From an uncultured Collinsella sp. (lineage in GTDB: Bacteria > Actinomycetota > Coriobacteriia > Coriobacteriales > Coriobacteriaceae), in NCBI GenBank assembly GCA_900541475.1, contig UQJV01000005.1, positions 13,233 through 77,232 of the forward strand: DNA of 64,000 nucleotides. Direction: 5' to 3'. The position numbers were made by a program, and so were the translations under genes. Below the pieces are notes generated by a model. It did no database searches. It was not told where the DNA came from and saw only the letters and a program-made list of their open reading frames with translations. Shown here in pieces: positions 1-7,832 of the stretch; position 1 is the first letter of the stretch, and every line of letters starts with the position of its first letter.

Positions 1-945
1 CACCATGTTGTGGCCCTTTTCCTCGAGCAGGCGCATATCGGAGTTAATGCGGCCGACCACGTCTTGCATATGGCGGCGCTGCTCGCCCAGATCGCCCACA
101 AACAGGCCCTTTTCCTCGAGCATGACCTGGAGTTTCTCGAGCTCGCGCTCCTTTTCGCCCAAGCGGTATTGCGCAAGCTCAAGCTCGGCAGCGCCCTCCT
201 TGGAGCGGCTCTCCAGGTCGTTCCACTGCGACTGCAGCGAACGAAGCTCGTCGACGGCCAGCATCTGCGTAAGCTCGTTCGCGCGCGAGGACAGCTCTTT
301 GTACTTGCGCGCACGATCGACCTGACGCTCCAGCGGCCGCAGCTGACGGGCAATCTCCTTATTGATATCGCGGGCACGGGTCAGGTGCTCGTCCATCGAT
401 TTAATCTTTTTGAGCGCACGCTCCTTGCGGCGCTTGTGCTTGGAGATGCCGGCAGCCTCCTCGATCAGGGCGCGGCGCTCCTCGGGGCGGCTCTGCAAAA
501 TGGCGTCGAGCTTGCCCTGGCTGATGATGGAATGCGTATCCTTGCCCAGGCCCGAATCGTGCAGGATGTCCTGAATGTCCATCAGGCGGCACGGGCTCGA
601 GTTGATGAGGTACTCGCTTTCGCCCGAGCGATACATACGACGGGTGATGGCGACCTCGTCAAAGTCGACGGGCAGCATATGGTCCGAGTTATCGAGCACC
701 AGCGTGACCTCGGCGACACCCACCGGCTTGCGCGCCGACGAGCCCGAGAAGATGACGTCCTCCATGGCCTGGCCGCGCAGCTGCTTGGCACTCTGCTCGC
801 CCAGGACCCACAGAATCGAGTCGGAGATGTTCGATTTTCCCGAGCCGTTGGGACCGACGATGACGGTCAGGCCCGGCTCAAATGACATATGGGCACGGTC
901 GGCAAACGACTTGAACCCTTTGAGCGTGAGGGACTTGAGATACAC
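1..945 (-). CDS. smc: Chromosome segregation protein SMC, N-terminal part (runs off the window)
   Basis: This is the N-terminal 315 codons of the SMC ATPase, which forms the condensin core that organises and segregates the chromosome. Reading from a GTG at 943-945 the protein starts YLKSLTLKGFKSFADRAHM and carries the Walker A motif GPNGSGKSN near residue 35. It continues into the conserved QG..DAIL region and then a charged coiled coil that leaves the window at base 1. The GTG start fits because a GAGGAA ribosome site precedes it and the rnc stop lies only 10 bases upstream, so the two genes are probably translated as one operon. The C-terminal half, including the signature and Walker B motifs, is outside the window. 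Confidence 0.93.
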   Translation of the reverse strand, partial: MYLKSLTLKGFKSFADRAHMSFEPGLTVIVGPNGSGKSNISDSILWVLGEQSAKQLRGQAMEDVIFSGSSARKPVGVAEVTLVLDNSDHMLPVDFDEVAITRRMYRSGESEYLINSSPCRLMDIQDILHDSGLGKDTHSIISQGKLDAILQSRPEERRALIEEAAGISKHKRRKERALKKIKSMDEHLTRARDINKEIARQLRPLERQVDRARKYKELSSRANELTQMLAVDELRSLQSQWNDLESRSKEGAAELELAQYRLGEKERELEKLQVMLEEKGLFVGDLGEQRRHMQDVVGRINSDMRLLEEKGHNMV

Positions 946-955
946 GGTTCCTCGC

Positions 956-1681
956 TTAAACAGGCTTCTTGTTGAGAATCACGCCGTTGGTGGTGTAGCC
1001 CATGCGGTCGAGTGCCTCGAGCGCAGCGGCTCCCTCGGCCTCCTTCTTGGAGGAACCGGTGCCGCGGCCCTGGCGAATACCGTCGATGAGAACCACAGCG
1101 GTAAAGGTGGGCGCATGCGCGGGGCCCTCGGAGCCGACCAGCTTATACGCGGGAGGCTCGTGGCCATCTGCCTGCACGCACTCCTGCAAGAACGACTTGG
1201 GGTTCGCGGGGTGCTCGGCACGCTCGGTGGCCAGGTGCGGCTTAAGCGTACGGTGGATGAACTCCGCTGCCGCATCCCAGCCGGCATCCAGGTACAGCGC
1301 ACCCACGAGCGACTCGTATACGTTCTCGAGCGCCGAGTGCAAGCCGCGCGCGCCGGTACCGGTCTCGGAAGCACCAAAGATGATGATGTCGTCGATACCC
1401 AGCTCGTGCGATACCTCGGACAGCGTGGCGCCCGAGACAAGGGACACCTTCAGGCGCGTGAGCTTGCCCTCGTCAAACTCGGGATAGGACTCAAAGAGCG
1501 AACGGGCCACCACGGCGCCCAAAATGGAATCGCCCAAAAACTCAAGGCGCTCATAGCTGGCAGAGACCGGCTGACCCTCGACGGCCGAGGGATGTGTGAG
1601 CGCCGCGCGCAGCAGCACCTTGTTATTGAACTCATGGCCCAGGATCTCCTGGGCGCGCGTGAGTCGTTCAGACAAAGCCAA
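956..1681 (-). CDS. rnc: Ribonuclease III
   Basis: Double-strand-specific endoribonuclease that matures rRNA precursors and processes mRNAs. The 241-residue protein has the family signature ERLEFLGDSILGAVV near residues 45-60, which includes catalytic acidic residues, and a second acidic patch at ENVYESLVGALYLD. A C-terminal double-stranded-RNA-binding domain follows (about residues 160-230, ending in the KKEAEGAAALEAL helix). Length is normal for the family. It lies between acpP and smc with only a few bases on each side, the classical acpP-rnc-smc arrangement of Gram-positive bacteria. Confidence 0.95.
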   Translation of the reverse strand: MALSERLTRAQEILGHEFNNKVLLRAALTHPSAVEGQPVSASYERLEFLGDSILGAVVARSLFESYPEFDEGKLTRLKVSLVSGATLSEVSHELGIDDIIIFGASETGTGARGLHSALENVYESLVGALYLDAGWDAAAEFIHRTLKPHLATERAEHPANPKSFLQECVQADGHEPPAYKLVGSEGPAHAPTFTAVVLIDGIRQGRGTGSSKKEAEGAAALEALDRMGYTTNGVILNKKPV

Positions 1682-1684
1682 GAC

Positions 1685-1927
1685 TTAGGCCTCCTTGGCG
1701 TTTTCGATCGCGTCGACGGCGTCGGCGACAGAGTTGAGCGACAGCAGGCTCTCGTCATCGATCTCGAGGTCGAACTCGTCCTCGATGGCCGTCACCAGCT
1801 GCAGACGCTCGAGCGAATCGGCATCGAGATCGTCAAAAGTGGTCTCGTCGCTAATGTCGGCGACATCGACGCCGAGCACGTCAGCGGCGACTTCGGCGAT
1901 CTTATCGAAGATTTCGGAGCGGTCCAT
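1685..1927 (-). CDS. acpP: Acyl carrier protein
   Basis: Small acidic carrier of fatty-acid intermediates. The 80-residue protein contains the DADSLERLQL motif in which Ser38 is the phosphopantetheine attachment site, and it is predicted to be the usual four-helix bundle. It lies between plsX, which uses acyl-ACP as substrate, and rnc, leaving three bases before the rnc start. A 114-base gap separates it from plsX, so it may have its own promoter. Confidence 0.95.
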   Translation of the reverse strand: MDRSEIFDKIAEVAADVLGVDVADISDETTFDDLDADSLERLQLVTAIEDEFDLEIDDESLLSLNSVADAVDAIENAKEA

Positions 1928-1970
1928 AGCGCTTCCTCTCGTATGTCATGGAACACAACACAACACGGCA

Positions 1971-2000
1971 ATCGGAGCCGCGTTGCAATACGGCTCCGAT
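1971..2000 (-). repeat. Hairpin between plsX and acpP
   Basis: Perfect 10-bp inverted repeat ATCGGAGCCG / CGGCTCCGAT with a 10-base loop in the 114-base gap downstream of plsX and upstream of acpP. There is no U-run after it on the minus strand, so it may be an RNA processing or stability element rather than a full intrinsic terminator. Confidence 0.5.
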
Positions 2001-2041
2001 TCTACCCCACACGGTACAGGTTGAGCCACGTAACGAGGCTC

Positions 2042-3061
2042 TTATAAAACGATACCGTCCATGGAATTGGCAACGTCCTGGACAAGCCCGGCGCGCACGG
2101 CCTGGGCCGCGGCAAGCGTACCGTTCTTGACGGCCTCGACCGACGTGGCACCGTGGCCGATCAACACGACGCCGCGCAGGCCCAGCAGGATCGCGCCGCC
2201 CTTGGCATCGCCCGAAAGCTTGGCCTTAATCTCGCGCATCTGCTTTTTGATGAGCAGCGCGGCAATCTTCGTGCCGAGCGAAGACATAAAGGCACCTTTG
2301 AGCTCCTGCAGCAAAAACTTGGCAGCGCCCTCGGTGGCCTTGAGCGCGATGTTGCCCGACATGCCATCGGCGACCACGACGTCAAAATTGCCCGACGTAA
2401 GATCGGTGCCCTCGCAGTTGCCCACAAAGCCGGGAACCGCTGCCTTCATGGCCGGGAAGCACGACTTGGTAAAGATGGAGCCCTTCTCGTCCTCGGTGCC
2501 ATTGGCAAGCAGACCCACGCGAGGATGCTCAATGCCCAAAACCACACGGGCATAGGCAGAGCCCATCTGGGCGAAGCGCACCATATCGTCCACCGTGACA
2601 TCGGGATTGGCGCCCATATCGCACAGCACCGTCAGGCCGCCGGCGCGATTGGGCAGTGCGTTGGTCAGGCACGGACGGACCGGCTGCTTCTTGCCCTCTG
2701 CCAAATACCTAAACGGTGTGACGTAGGCCGTGGCGGCAGCGGTCATGGCACCGGTCGAGCCGGCCGAGAAAAACGCGTCCGCATTGCCCTTCTTGATGGC
2801 ACGGCACGCAAGCACGATCGAGGACTTGCGCTTGGTCATCACGGCGCGAATGGGATCGTCCTCCATGCTGATGACGTCAGGGGCCTCCAGGGCCTCCACG
2901 CGGGCATGCGCCGCGGCAAAGGGGTTGACGATTTCGGCGGGACCGACGGCCAAGACCTCGATCTCGGGATCTGCCGCAAGCGCGGCCTCGATACCATCGA
3001 GAACAACCTGGGGCTTCTCGTCTCCGCCCACAACGTCAACACAAACGCGAACGTTACTCAT
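2042..3061 (-). CDS. plsX: Phosphate acyltransferase PlsX
   Basis: Converts acyl-ACP plus phosphate into acyl-phosphate, the donor for the first step of glycerophospholipid synthesis. The 339-residue protein begins VRVCVDVVGGDEKPQVVLDG, the typical PlsX start, and has the conserved stretches SAGSTGAMTAA, LCDMGANPDV and the C-terminal GHGATSVEAVKNG. It lies in the rpmF-plsX-acpP order that couples membrane lipid synthesis to ribosome-associated genes. A hairpin with a U-run separates it from rpmF, so part of its transcription may be attenuated. Confidence 0.95.
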   Translation of the reverse strand: MSNVRVCVDVVGGDEKPQVVLDGIEAALAADPEIEVLAVGPAEIVNPFAAAHARVEALEAPDVISMEDDPIRAVMTKRKSSIVLACRAIKKGNADAFFSAGSTGAMTAAATAYVTPFRYLAEGKKQPVRPCLTNALPNRAGGLTVLCDMGANPDVTVDDMVRFAQMGSAYARVVLGIEHPRVGLLANGTEDEKGSIFTKSCFPAMKAAVPGFVGNCEGTDLTSGNFDVVVADGMSGNIALKATEGAAKFLLQELKGAFMSSLGTKIAALLIKKQMREIKAKLSGDAKGGAILLGLRGVVLIGHGATSVEAVKNGTLAAAQAVRAGLVQDVANSMDGIVL

Positions 3062-3077
3062 TTCATATGCTCCTTAT

Positions 3078-3109
3078 ACAAAAATGGCCGACTCATTGAG
3101 CCGGCCATT
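3078..3109 (-). terminator. Intrinsic terminator or attenuator between rpmF and plsX
   Basis: On the minus strand AATGGCCG and CGGCCATT pair around an 11-base loop and are followed by TTTTTG. It lies just before the plsX ribosome site (AAGGAGC), so it would end or partially attenuate rpmF transcription before plsX. Confidence 0.65.
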
Positions 3110-3149
3110 GTGGTTCCAGTTGGAACGGCATCGCATCCAGAGTATACAG

Positions 3150-3329
3150 TTACTCGGTAACGATAACCTCGCGGTCCTTGTAGAAACCGCAGCTGGGGCA
3201 CACGTGGTGCGGGAGCTTAACAGCACCGCAACGGGGGCACGTGGACTGAGCCGCAGCCGAGATCTTCATGTTGGCGGAACGACGGGTATGGGTGCGGATA
3301 CGACCCTGCTTTTGTTTAGGTACGGGCAT
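3150..3329 (-). CDS. rpmF: 50S ribosomal protein L32
   Basis: Structural protein of the large ribosomal subunit, 59 residues. It starts MPVPKQKQGRIRTHTRRSAN and contains two Cys pairs, CPRCG and CPSCG, with the spacing of the zinc-binding form of L32. The basic N-terminus and the GFYKDREV tail are typical. The start is set by AAGGAAGG shortly upstream. It follows the yceD gene by about 65 bases, the common yceD-rpmF pair. The gene is too short to stand out by length but is unmistakable by sequence. Confidence 0.93.
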   Translation of the reverse strand: MPVPKQKQGRIRTHTRRSANMKISAAAQSTCPRCGAVKLPHHVCPSCGFYKDREVIVTE

Positions 3330-3393
3330 AGTGACCTTCCTTATGAACTATCCAGTGTGGCGATTACGCGCAAGTAGCGATACTACCACAGTT

Positions 3394-3948
3394 TTACTCG
3401 TCAAGCTTGAGATTCTTCAATGCTGCAAATGGATTTTCCGTGGCAGCGGCCCATTCGGCCTCCGCCCGGGCGGCACAATCGCATTGCTCGACGTTGAGAT
3501 TGATGCCGCAGGTGGGGCAAAGGCCGCGGCAATCGGGCTTGCACAGGACGACGAACGGCGTGTCCATGACGACCGCATCGTTGATGGGCTCGCCCAGATC
3601 GACGATGCGGTCCTCGCCCAGCAACTCGTAGCCGTCTTCGAAGGCCTCGGGGTCCTCGGGCTCCTCAAAGAGATAGAACTCCTCGATCTCGCCCGCGATA
3701 TCAAACGAGGCGGGCTCCAGGCAGCGGTCGCACTCGCCGGTGGCGTGCGCGCGAACCATGCCCGAGAGCAGAACACCGGTACCGGCGTTGGTAAAGACCA
3801 CGTCGTAGGCAATGCCGTCCTGCAGCTGGTACTCCTTCTCGCCCACCGTGTAGGTGGCGACATCGACCTTGCCGGTCAGCGGATAAGAGTCTCCGGGAAA
3901 CTCGAGTTGCTCGGAAAGATCGACGGTTACGCTCGGGAACTCAGCCAT
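3394..3948 (-). CDS. yceD: YceD family protein (DUF177)
   Basis: Member of the DUF177/YceD family, conserved beside rpmF and linked in other organisms to ribosomal RNA maturation. The 184-residue protein has the paired cysteines CDRCLEP (about residue 75) and CKPDCRGLCPTCG (about residue 140) that define the family, and an acidic middle. I chose the ATG at 3946-3948, which overlaps the TAA of the upstream gene (TAATG), because translational coupling explains the start. A longer frame extends into the upstream gene. Confidence 0.85.
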   Translation of the reverse strand: MAEFPSVTVDLSEQLEFPGDSYPLTGKVDVATYTVGEKEYQLQDGIAYDVVFTNAGTGVLLSGMVRAHATGECDRCLEPASFDIAGEIEEFYLFEEPEDPEAFEDGYELLGEDRIVDLGEPINDAVVMDTPFVVLCKPDCRGLCPTCGINLNVEQCDCAARAEAEWAAATENPFAALKNLKLDE

Positions 3949-4445
3949 TACCACTGACCATTCTGCTGGGCGGCACCCTCGTTGAGCTGCTGACGGCAAC
4001 GGGTGACGGTGCCGGTCAGGCTCTTGAGGTTCTCCTCGAGGTGCGTAAAGACCTGCTCGGCGTAATCCTCGGCGGCATAACGCGTCTCACGCTCGTACTG
4101 CTGGGCACGGTCGCGGATGTCGTCGGCCTGCTGCTGGGCTAGGCGAACGATCTCCTGCTCACCGGCAATGGTGAGCGCCTGCTGCTGAGCATCGGCAATG
4201 ATGGAATCGGCCTGGGCGGCGGCGGAAGCCATAAGCTCCTCGCGCTCCTTGAGGATACGGCGGGACTTCTGCCACTCCTCGGGATAGCTCATGCGGATCT
4301 CATCGAGGATGTTAAAGAAGACGTCGGCGTCGATAACCTTCATCTGGGCGTTCTTGCCGAACGGCGTCTTAGCCTCTTCGATGAGCCCCTCGAGCTCGTC
4401 GACAAGACTCACGATCCTGTCGCCAGGAAAATTCTCGCCCGGCAT
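3948..4445 (-). CDS. Coiled-coil protein of unknown function
   Basis: A 165-residue soluble protein, MPGENFPGDRIVSLVDELEG at its start, with a long Ala/Gln/Glu-rich amphipathic helix over residues 60-160. It resembles ATP-synthase b-subunit or DivIVA-like coiled coils in composition but has no membrane helix. The start is the ATG at 4443-4445, preceded by AAAGGAG. An in-frame ATG eight codons upstream lacks such a site. It overlaps yceD by one base and follows coaD, so it sits in the same transcription unit. Such proteins are often annotated as hypothetical in Coriobacteriia. I do not assign a function. Confidence 0.7.
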   Translation of the reverse strand: MPGENFPGDRIVSLVDELEGLIEEAKTPFGKNAQMKVIDADVFFNILDEIRMSYPEEWQKSRRILKEREELMASAAAQADSIIADAQQQALTIAGEQEIVRLAQQQADDIRDRAQQYERETRYAAEDYAEQVFTHLEENLKSLTGTVTRCRQQLNEGAAQQNGQW

Positions 4446-4513
4446 CCGGTCTCCTTTCATAGGTAACATATCATCGTGTTAGTTTACCACATGCCACCAG
4501 GCAATAAAAAACG

Positions 4514-5011
4514 TCACGAAAAGCGATGTTTGAGCGCTTCGACTACGTTGGGCGGCACAAACGTCGACACATCGCTGCCAAGCGACGCGATCTGGCGCAC
4601 CACCGAGCTCGAGATGTAGCCGTACTGCGGAGCACTCATGACAAAGATGGATTCCAGCTCGCTATCCAGGCGATAGTTGAGGTCGGCCTGCTGCAGCTCA
4701 TACTCAAAGTCGGTCATGGCGCGCAGACCCTTAACGACGGCACCTGCCCCCTGTTCACGTGCAAAGTCGACCAGCAGGCCAGTGAAGGGCAGCACCTCAA
4801 CGCCGTCCAAATCGCCGAGGGCCTCACGGGCCAGCGCCACGCGCTCGTCGAGCATAAAGGTGGTACCCACGCCGTTTTTACCCTGCGATTCGGCTACGGC
4901 GACGATCACGCTAGGAAAGATGCGGCGGGCTCGGCGGATCACGTCTATGTGACCAAAGGTGATGGGATCGAAAGTGCCCGGGACGATCACGCGGTTGATG
5001 GTGTCATTCAT
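4514..5011 (-). CDS. coaD: Phosphopantetheine adenylyltransferase
   Basis: Transfers AMP to 4'-phosphopantetheine to give dephospho-CoA, the penultimate step of CoA synthesis. The 165-residue protein begins MNDTINRVIVPGTFDPITFG and carries the nucleotidyltransferase motif GTFDPITFGHIDVI, plus the C-terminal ISSSVVRQIASLGSDVSTFVP typical of CoaD. The start at 5009-5011 is supported by GGAGGAC upstream. It overlaps the end of rsmD by eight bases, and the rsmD-coaD pair is common in Gram-positive bacteria. A longer open frame upstream is an artefact of reading antisense-biased sequence inside rsmD. Confidence 0.95.
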   Translation of the reverse strand: MNDTINRVIVPGTFDPITFGHIDVIRRARRIFPSVIVAVAESQGKNGVGTTFMLDERVALAREALGDLDGVEVLPFTGLLVDFAREQGAGAVVKGLRAMTDFEYELQQADLNYRLDSELESIFVMSAPQYGYISSSVVRQIASLGSDVSTFVPPNVVEALKHRFS

Positions 5012-5648
5012 GGGTGTCCTCCGAAGGCGCATCCTCGTCATTTTCGTTCTCGTAAGCAAGGTCGTTCTCGTCCTCGGCCACCCAGCGCAGCAAGTCAACC
5101 GAGGTAATGCCATAGCGCTTCTCCCGCACGGTCTCAAAACCAGCTGGATGAGCGCCCGCATCGGATGCGGCATGCTCAAACAGGGCAAAGGCCCCGGGTG
5201 CCAGCAAACCCTGTTGGGAAAGATTTTGCAGCAGCTCCTCGACCGGCTCGGCGCCAAACGCATAGGGCGGATCGAGCAGGACCAGATCAAAAGGACCGCC
5301 CGGCACGCGACCGCGCGAGGCACTCGCCAGCACATCGCCGGTAACGACACGCCAACGCGAGCGGTCGCGGCACAGCGACTCGACGTTCTTGGTGATCAGA
5401 CGGGCGGCGTTGCGATCGATCTCAAACGTGGTGAGCGTGCGGGCGCCACGCGAGAGCATCTCGATTCCCAGGGCGCCGGAGCCGCCAAAAGCGTCCAGCA
5501 CGCGGACCTCGTCCAAATCGAAGTCGAACGCCGACATGACCATGGATGCACATGCCTCGCGCACGCGATCGGTCGTGGGACGGGTGACATCGCGCCCGCG
5601 CGGCTCTTCGATCTTACGGCCGCGCCATTCACCGCCGATGATTCTCAT
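5004..5648 (-). CDS. rsmD: 16S rRNA (guanine966-N2)-methyltransferase
   Basis: Methylates G966 of 16S rRNA in the 30S subunit. The 214-residue protein starts MRIIGGEWRGRKI, has the SAM-binding segment VLDAFGGSGALGIEMLSRGA near residue 50 and the catalytic LLDPPYAFG (NPPY-like) motif near residue 125. The acidic tail after about residue 190 is not part of the fold. Its start overlaps the recG stop by four bases (ATGA), and its end overlaps coaD, indicating one coupled operon. Confidence 0.93.
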   Translation of the reverse strand: MRIIGGEWRGRKIEEPRGRDVTRPTTDRVREACASMVMSAFDFDLDEVRVLDAFGGSGALGIEMLSRGARTLTTFEIDRNAARLITKNVESLCRDRSRWRVVTGDVLASASRGRVPGGPFDLVLLDPPYAFGAEPVEELLQNLSQQGLLAPGAFALFEHAASDAGAHPAGFETVREKRYGITSVDLLRWVAEDENDLAYENENDEDAPSEDTHE

Positions 5649-7822
5649 CCTCCGCTGACCTCCTTAAAGATATGTCGATAGCGCGTGGCGACCGCGTCGC
5701 GCAAGGGACGCGTCGCCACGGAGTCAAGGTTGCAAGCATACCGCAAGAGCTCGACCGCGTCCAAATGGGCCCATTCGATAAGATCCTCGTCGGCGTCCAG
5801 GTCCACAAAGCGCAGGGTCACGCCGCCATGCTGACGGTAGCCCAGGATTTCGCCCTCATGGCGCAAACGCAGGTCCATCTGGGCGAGCGTAAAGCCGTCT
5901 GAGGTCTTTTCGAGCGACTGGAGGCGGTCTTGTGCCGCCGACGCGCCGCCGTTGCCCTTGGAGTGCGTCATGACCAGGCAGGTGCCCGACACGCTGCCGC
6001 GGCCCACGCGGCCGCGCAACTGGTGCAGGGCCGCCAAGCCAAAGCGCTCACCGTTCTCGATGATCATGACGGTGGCGTTGGGCACGTCGACGCCCACCTC
6101 GACCACCGTGGTCGAAACGAGCACGTCGATCTCACCGCGCTTGAAGGCATCGATCACGCGGTCCTTCTCCCCCGCCGGCATGCGGCCATGAAGGCGCTCG
6201 ATAGTAAGTCCCGGCAACGCCAGGCGCAGCCGGTCGAGCTCGGTTGCCGTATCGTGCAGCGGCACGGGGACGGTCACGCGGCCCTCATCGTCGCGGGCGA
6301 TACCGGGGACATCCTCAAGCTCATCGGCCGAGTCGCTCGGCTCCACAAGCGGGCAGATCACGTAAGCCTGCTGGCCCTTTTCATGCGCCTCGCGAATGGC
6401 GCCGTAGGCCAGGTCGCGGCTCGACTCGGTGAGCACACGCGTCGTAACGCCCGCCCCCGGAACAGGCCGATGGCGGATGATGCTCGTGTCAAGGTCGCCG
6501 TAGACCGAGAGCGCCAACGTGCGCGGAATCGGCGTCGCCGTCATAACGAGCAGGTCGGCACCCGGGCCCTTGGCACGCAGGGCATTGCGCTGGCCCACAC
6601 CAAAGCGGTGCTGCTCGTCGATGACGACAAGCGACAGATGCTTAAACGTCACGTCATCCGAAAGGACCGCGTGGGTTCCAAAGAGGACATCGAGCTCGCC
6701 CGATTTCAGCTGCGCATGGATCTGCTCGCGCTCGGCTGCCGGCGTGGCACCCGTCAGGAGCGCCCAGGACATGCCGGCCTGCGAGAGCAAGGGGCCGGTC
6801 TTATCGGCATATTGGCGCGCCAGCACGCCCGTTGGCGCCATAACGCAGGACTGGGTGCCGCTATCGGCCGCAACGGCCAGCGCGCAGGCGGCGACGGCGG
6901 TCTTGCCGGTTCCGACGTCGCCCAGCAGCAGGCGGTTCATCACGCGCCCGCCATCGCACATGTCGTGCAGGATGTCTTGGAACGCGGCCTCCTGCTCGTC
7001 GCTCAGCGAAAACGGGAGGGCCTGCTTAAGCGCGGCCAGATGCTCGCCCGCGGTGTGGGCGTAGGGAACGACCTCGACCATGCCACCGTCGTTGCGCAGA
7101 CGCAGCGCCAGCTGAAGGTAGAGGCACTCCTCGTAGGCAAGCCGTGCGCGCGCGATATCGCGCTCGGCCATGCTCGATGGAAAGTGAATTGAGCGCAGCG
7201 CACGAGCATTGCTCATCAGGTGGCGCTTGACGCGTAAGCGTGCGGGAATCGGGTCGAAGGGATTGCCGACAACCTCGAGCGCGCCGCTTACGATGCGGCG
7301 CATCCACGCCTGGCTCACGCCATCGCTCACATAATGGACCGGCAGTATGGTGCCCGCGGCACGTCCATCCTCGAGCTTTTCGAAATGCGGCGAGGCCATC
7401 TGCTTAAAGCCGTAGGCAAACTCGACCTTACCCATCACGGCCAGGCGGTCGCCTTGCTTGAACTGCTGGGCAATCCAGGGCTGATGGAAAAAGGCGACCT
7501 GCAGCACGCCCGTCTCGTCCACCAGCGAGACCTCGGTCACCTGCATACGCGGGCGGGGCTGCTTTTGAACGATACGATCGACCGTGGCGACAATCGTGCA
7601 CACGGTACCGATGGGAGCCATCTCGATGGACCAGGAGCGCGTAAAGTCGAGATATCGGTGAGGGATATGGAGAAGGAGGTCCCCCACCGTCCGAATTCCC
7701 AGACGGCGAAGGGCCTCCTCACGTTTACCCGAAACATATTTGAGTCGCGCGATATCCTCGTCGAGCGCATTGCTCTGGGCAAAGCGCTCCGAGGCGCGCG
7801 GCACGGAGCACAGCTCGGACAT
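5645..7822 (-). CDS. recG: ATP-dependent DNA helicase RecG
   Basis: Branch-migration helicase that rescues stalled replication forks and processes recombination intermediates. The 725-residue protein has an N-terminal wedge/OB domain (VGDLLLHIPHRYLDF near residue 45, then the OB fold to about 190). Helicase motif I is LLGDVGTGKTAVA, motif II is VVIDEQHRFGVGQR and motif III is MTATPIPRTLA. The C-terminal half contains VVEVGVDVPNATVMIIENG and the QLRGRVGRG motif. Length is slightly over average. It is the first gene of the recG-rsmD-coaD run after fakA. Confidence 0.96.
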   Translation of the reverse strand: MSELCSVPRASERFAQSNALDEDIARLKYVSGKREEALRRLGIRTVGDLLLHIPHRYLDFTRSWSIEMAPIGTVCTIVATVDRIVQKQPRPRMQVTEVSLVDETGVLQVAFFHQPWIAQQFKQGDRLAVMGKVEFAYGFKQMASPHFEKLEDGRAAGTILPVHYVSDGVSQAWMRRIVSGALEVVGNPFDPIPARLRVKRHLMSNARALRSIHFPSSMAERDIARARLAYEECLYLQLALRLRNDGGMVEVVPYAHTAGEHLAALKQALPFSLSDEQEAAFQDILHDMCDGGRVMNRLLLGDVGTGKTAVAACALAVAADSGTQSCVMAPTGVLARQYADKTGPLLSQAGMSWALLTGATPAAEREQIHAQLKSGELDVLFGTHAVLSDDVTFKHLSLVVIDEQHRFGVGQRNALRAKGPGADLLVMTATPIPRTLALSVYGDLDTSIIRHRPVPGAGVTTRVLTESSRDLAYGAIREAHEKGQQAYVICPLVEPSDSADELEDVPGIARDDEGRVTVPVPLHDTATELDRLRLALPGLTIERLHGRMPAGEKDRVIDAFKRGEIDVLVSTTVVEVGVDVPNATVMIIENGERFGLAALHQLRGRVGRGSVSGTCLVMTHSKGNGGASAAQDRLQSLEKTSDGFTLAQMDLRLRHEGEILGYRQHGGVTLRFVDLDADEDLIEWAHLDAVELLRYACNLDSVATRPLRDAVATRYRHIFKEVSGG

Positions 7823-7832
7823 GGGTAGATGC

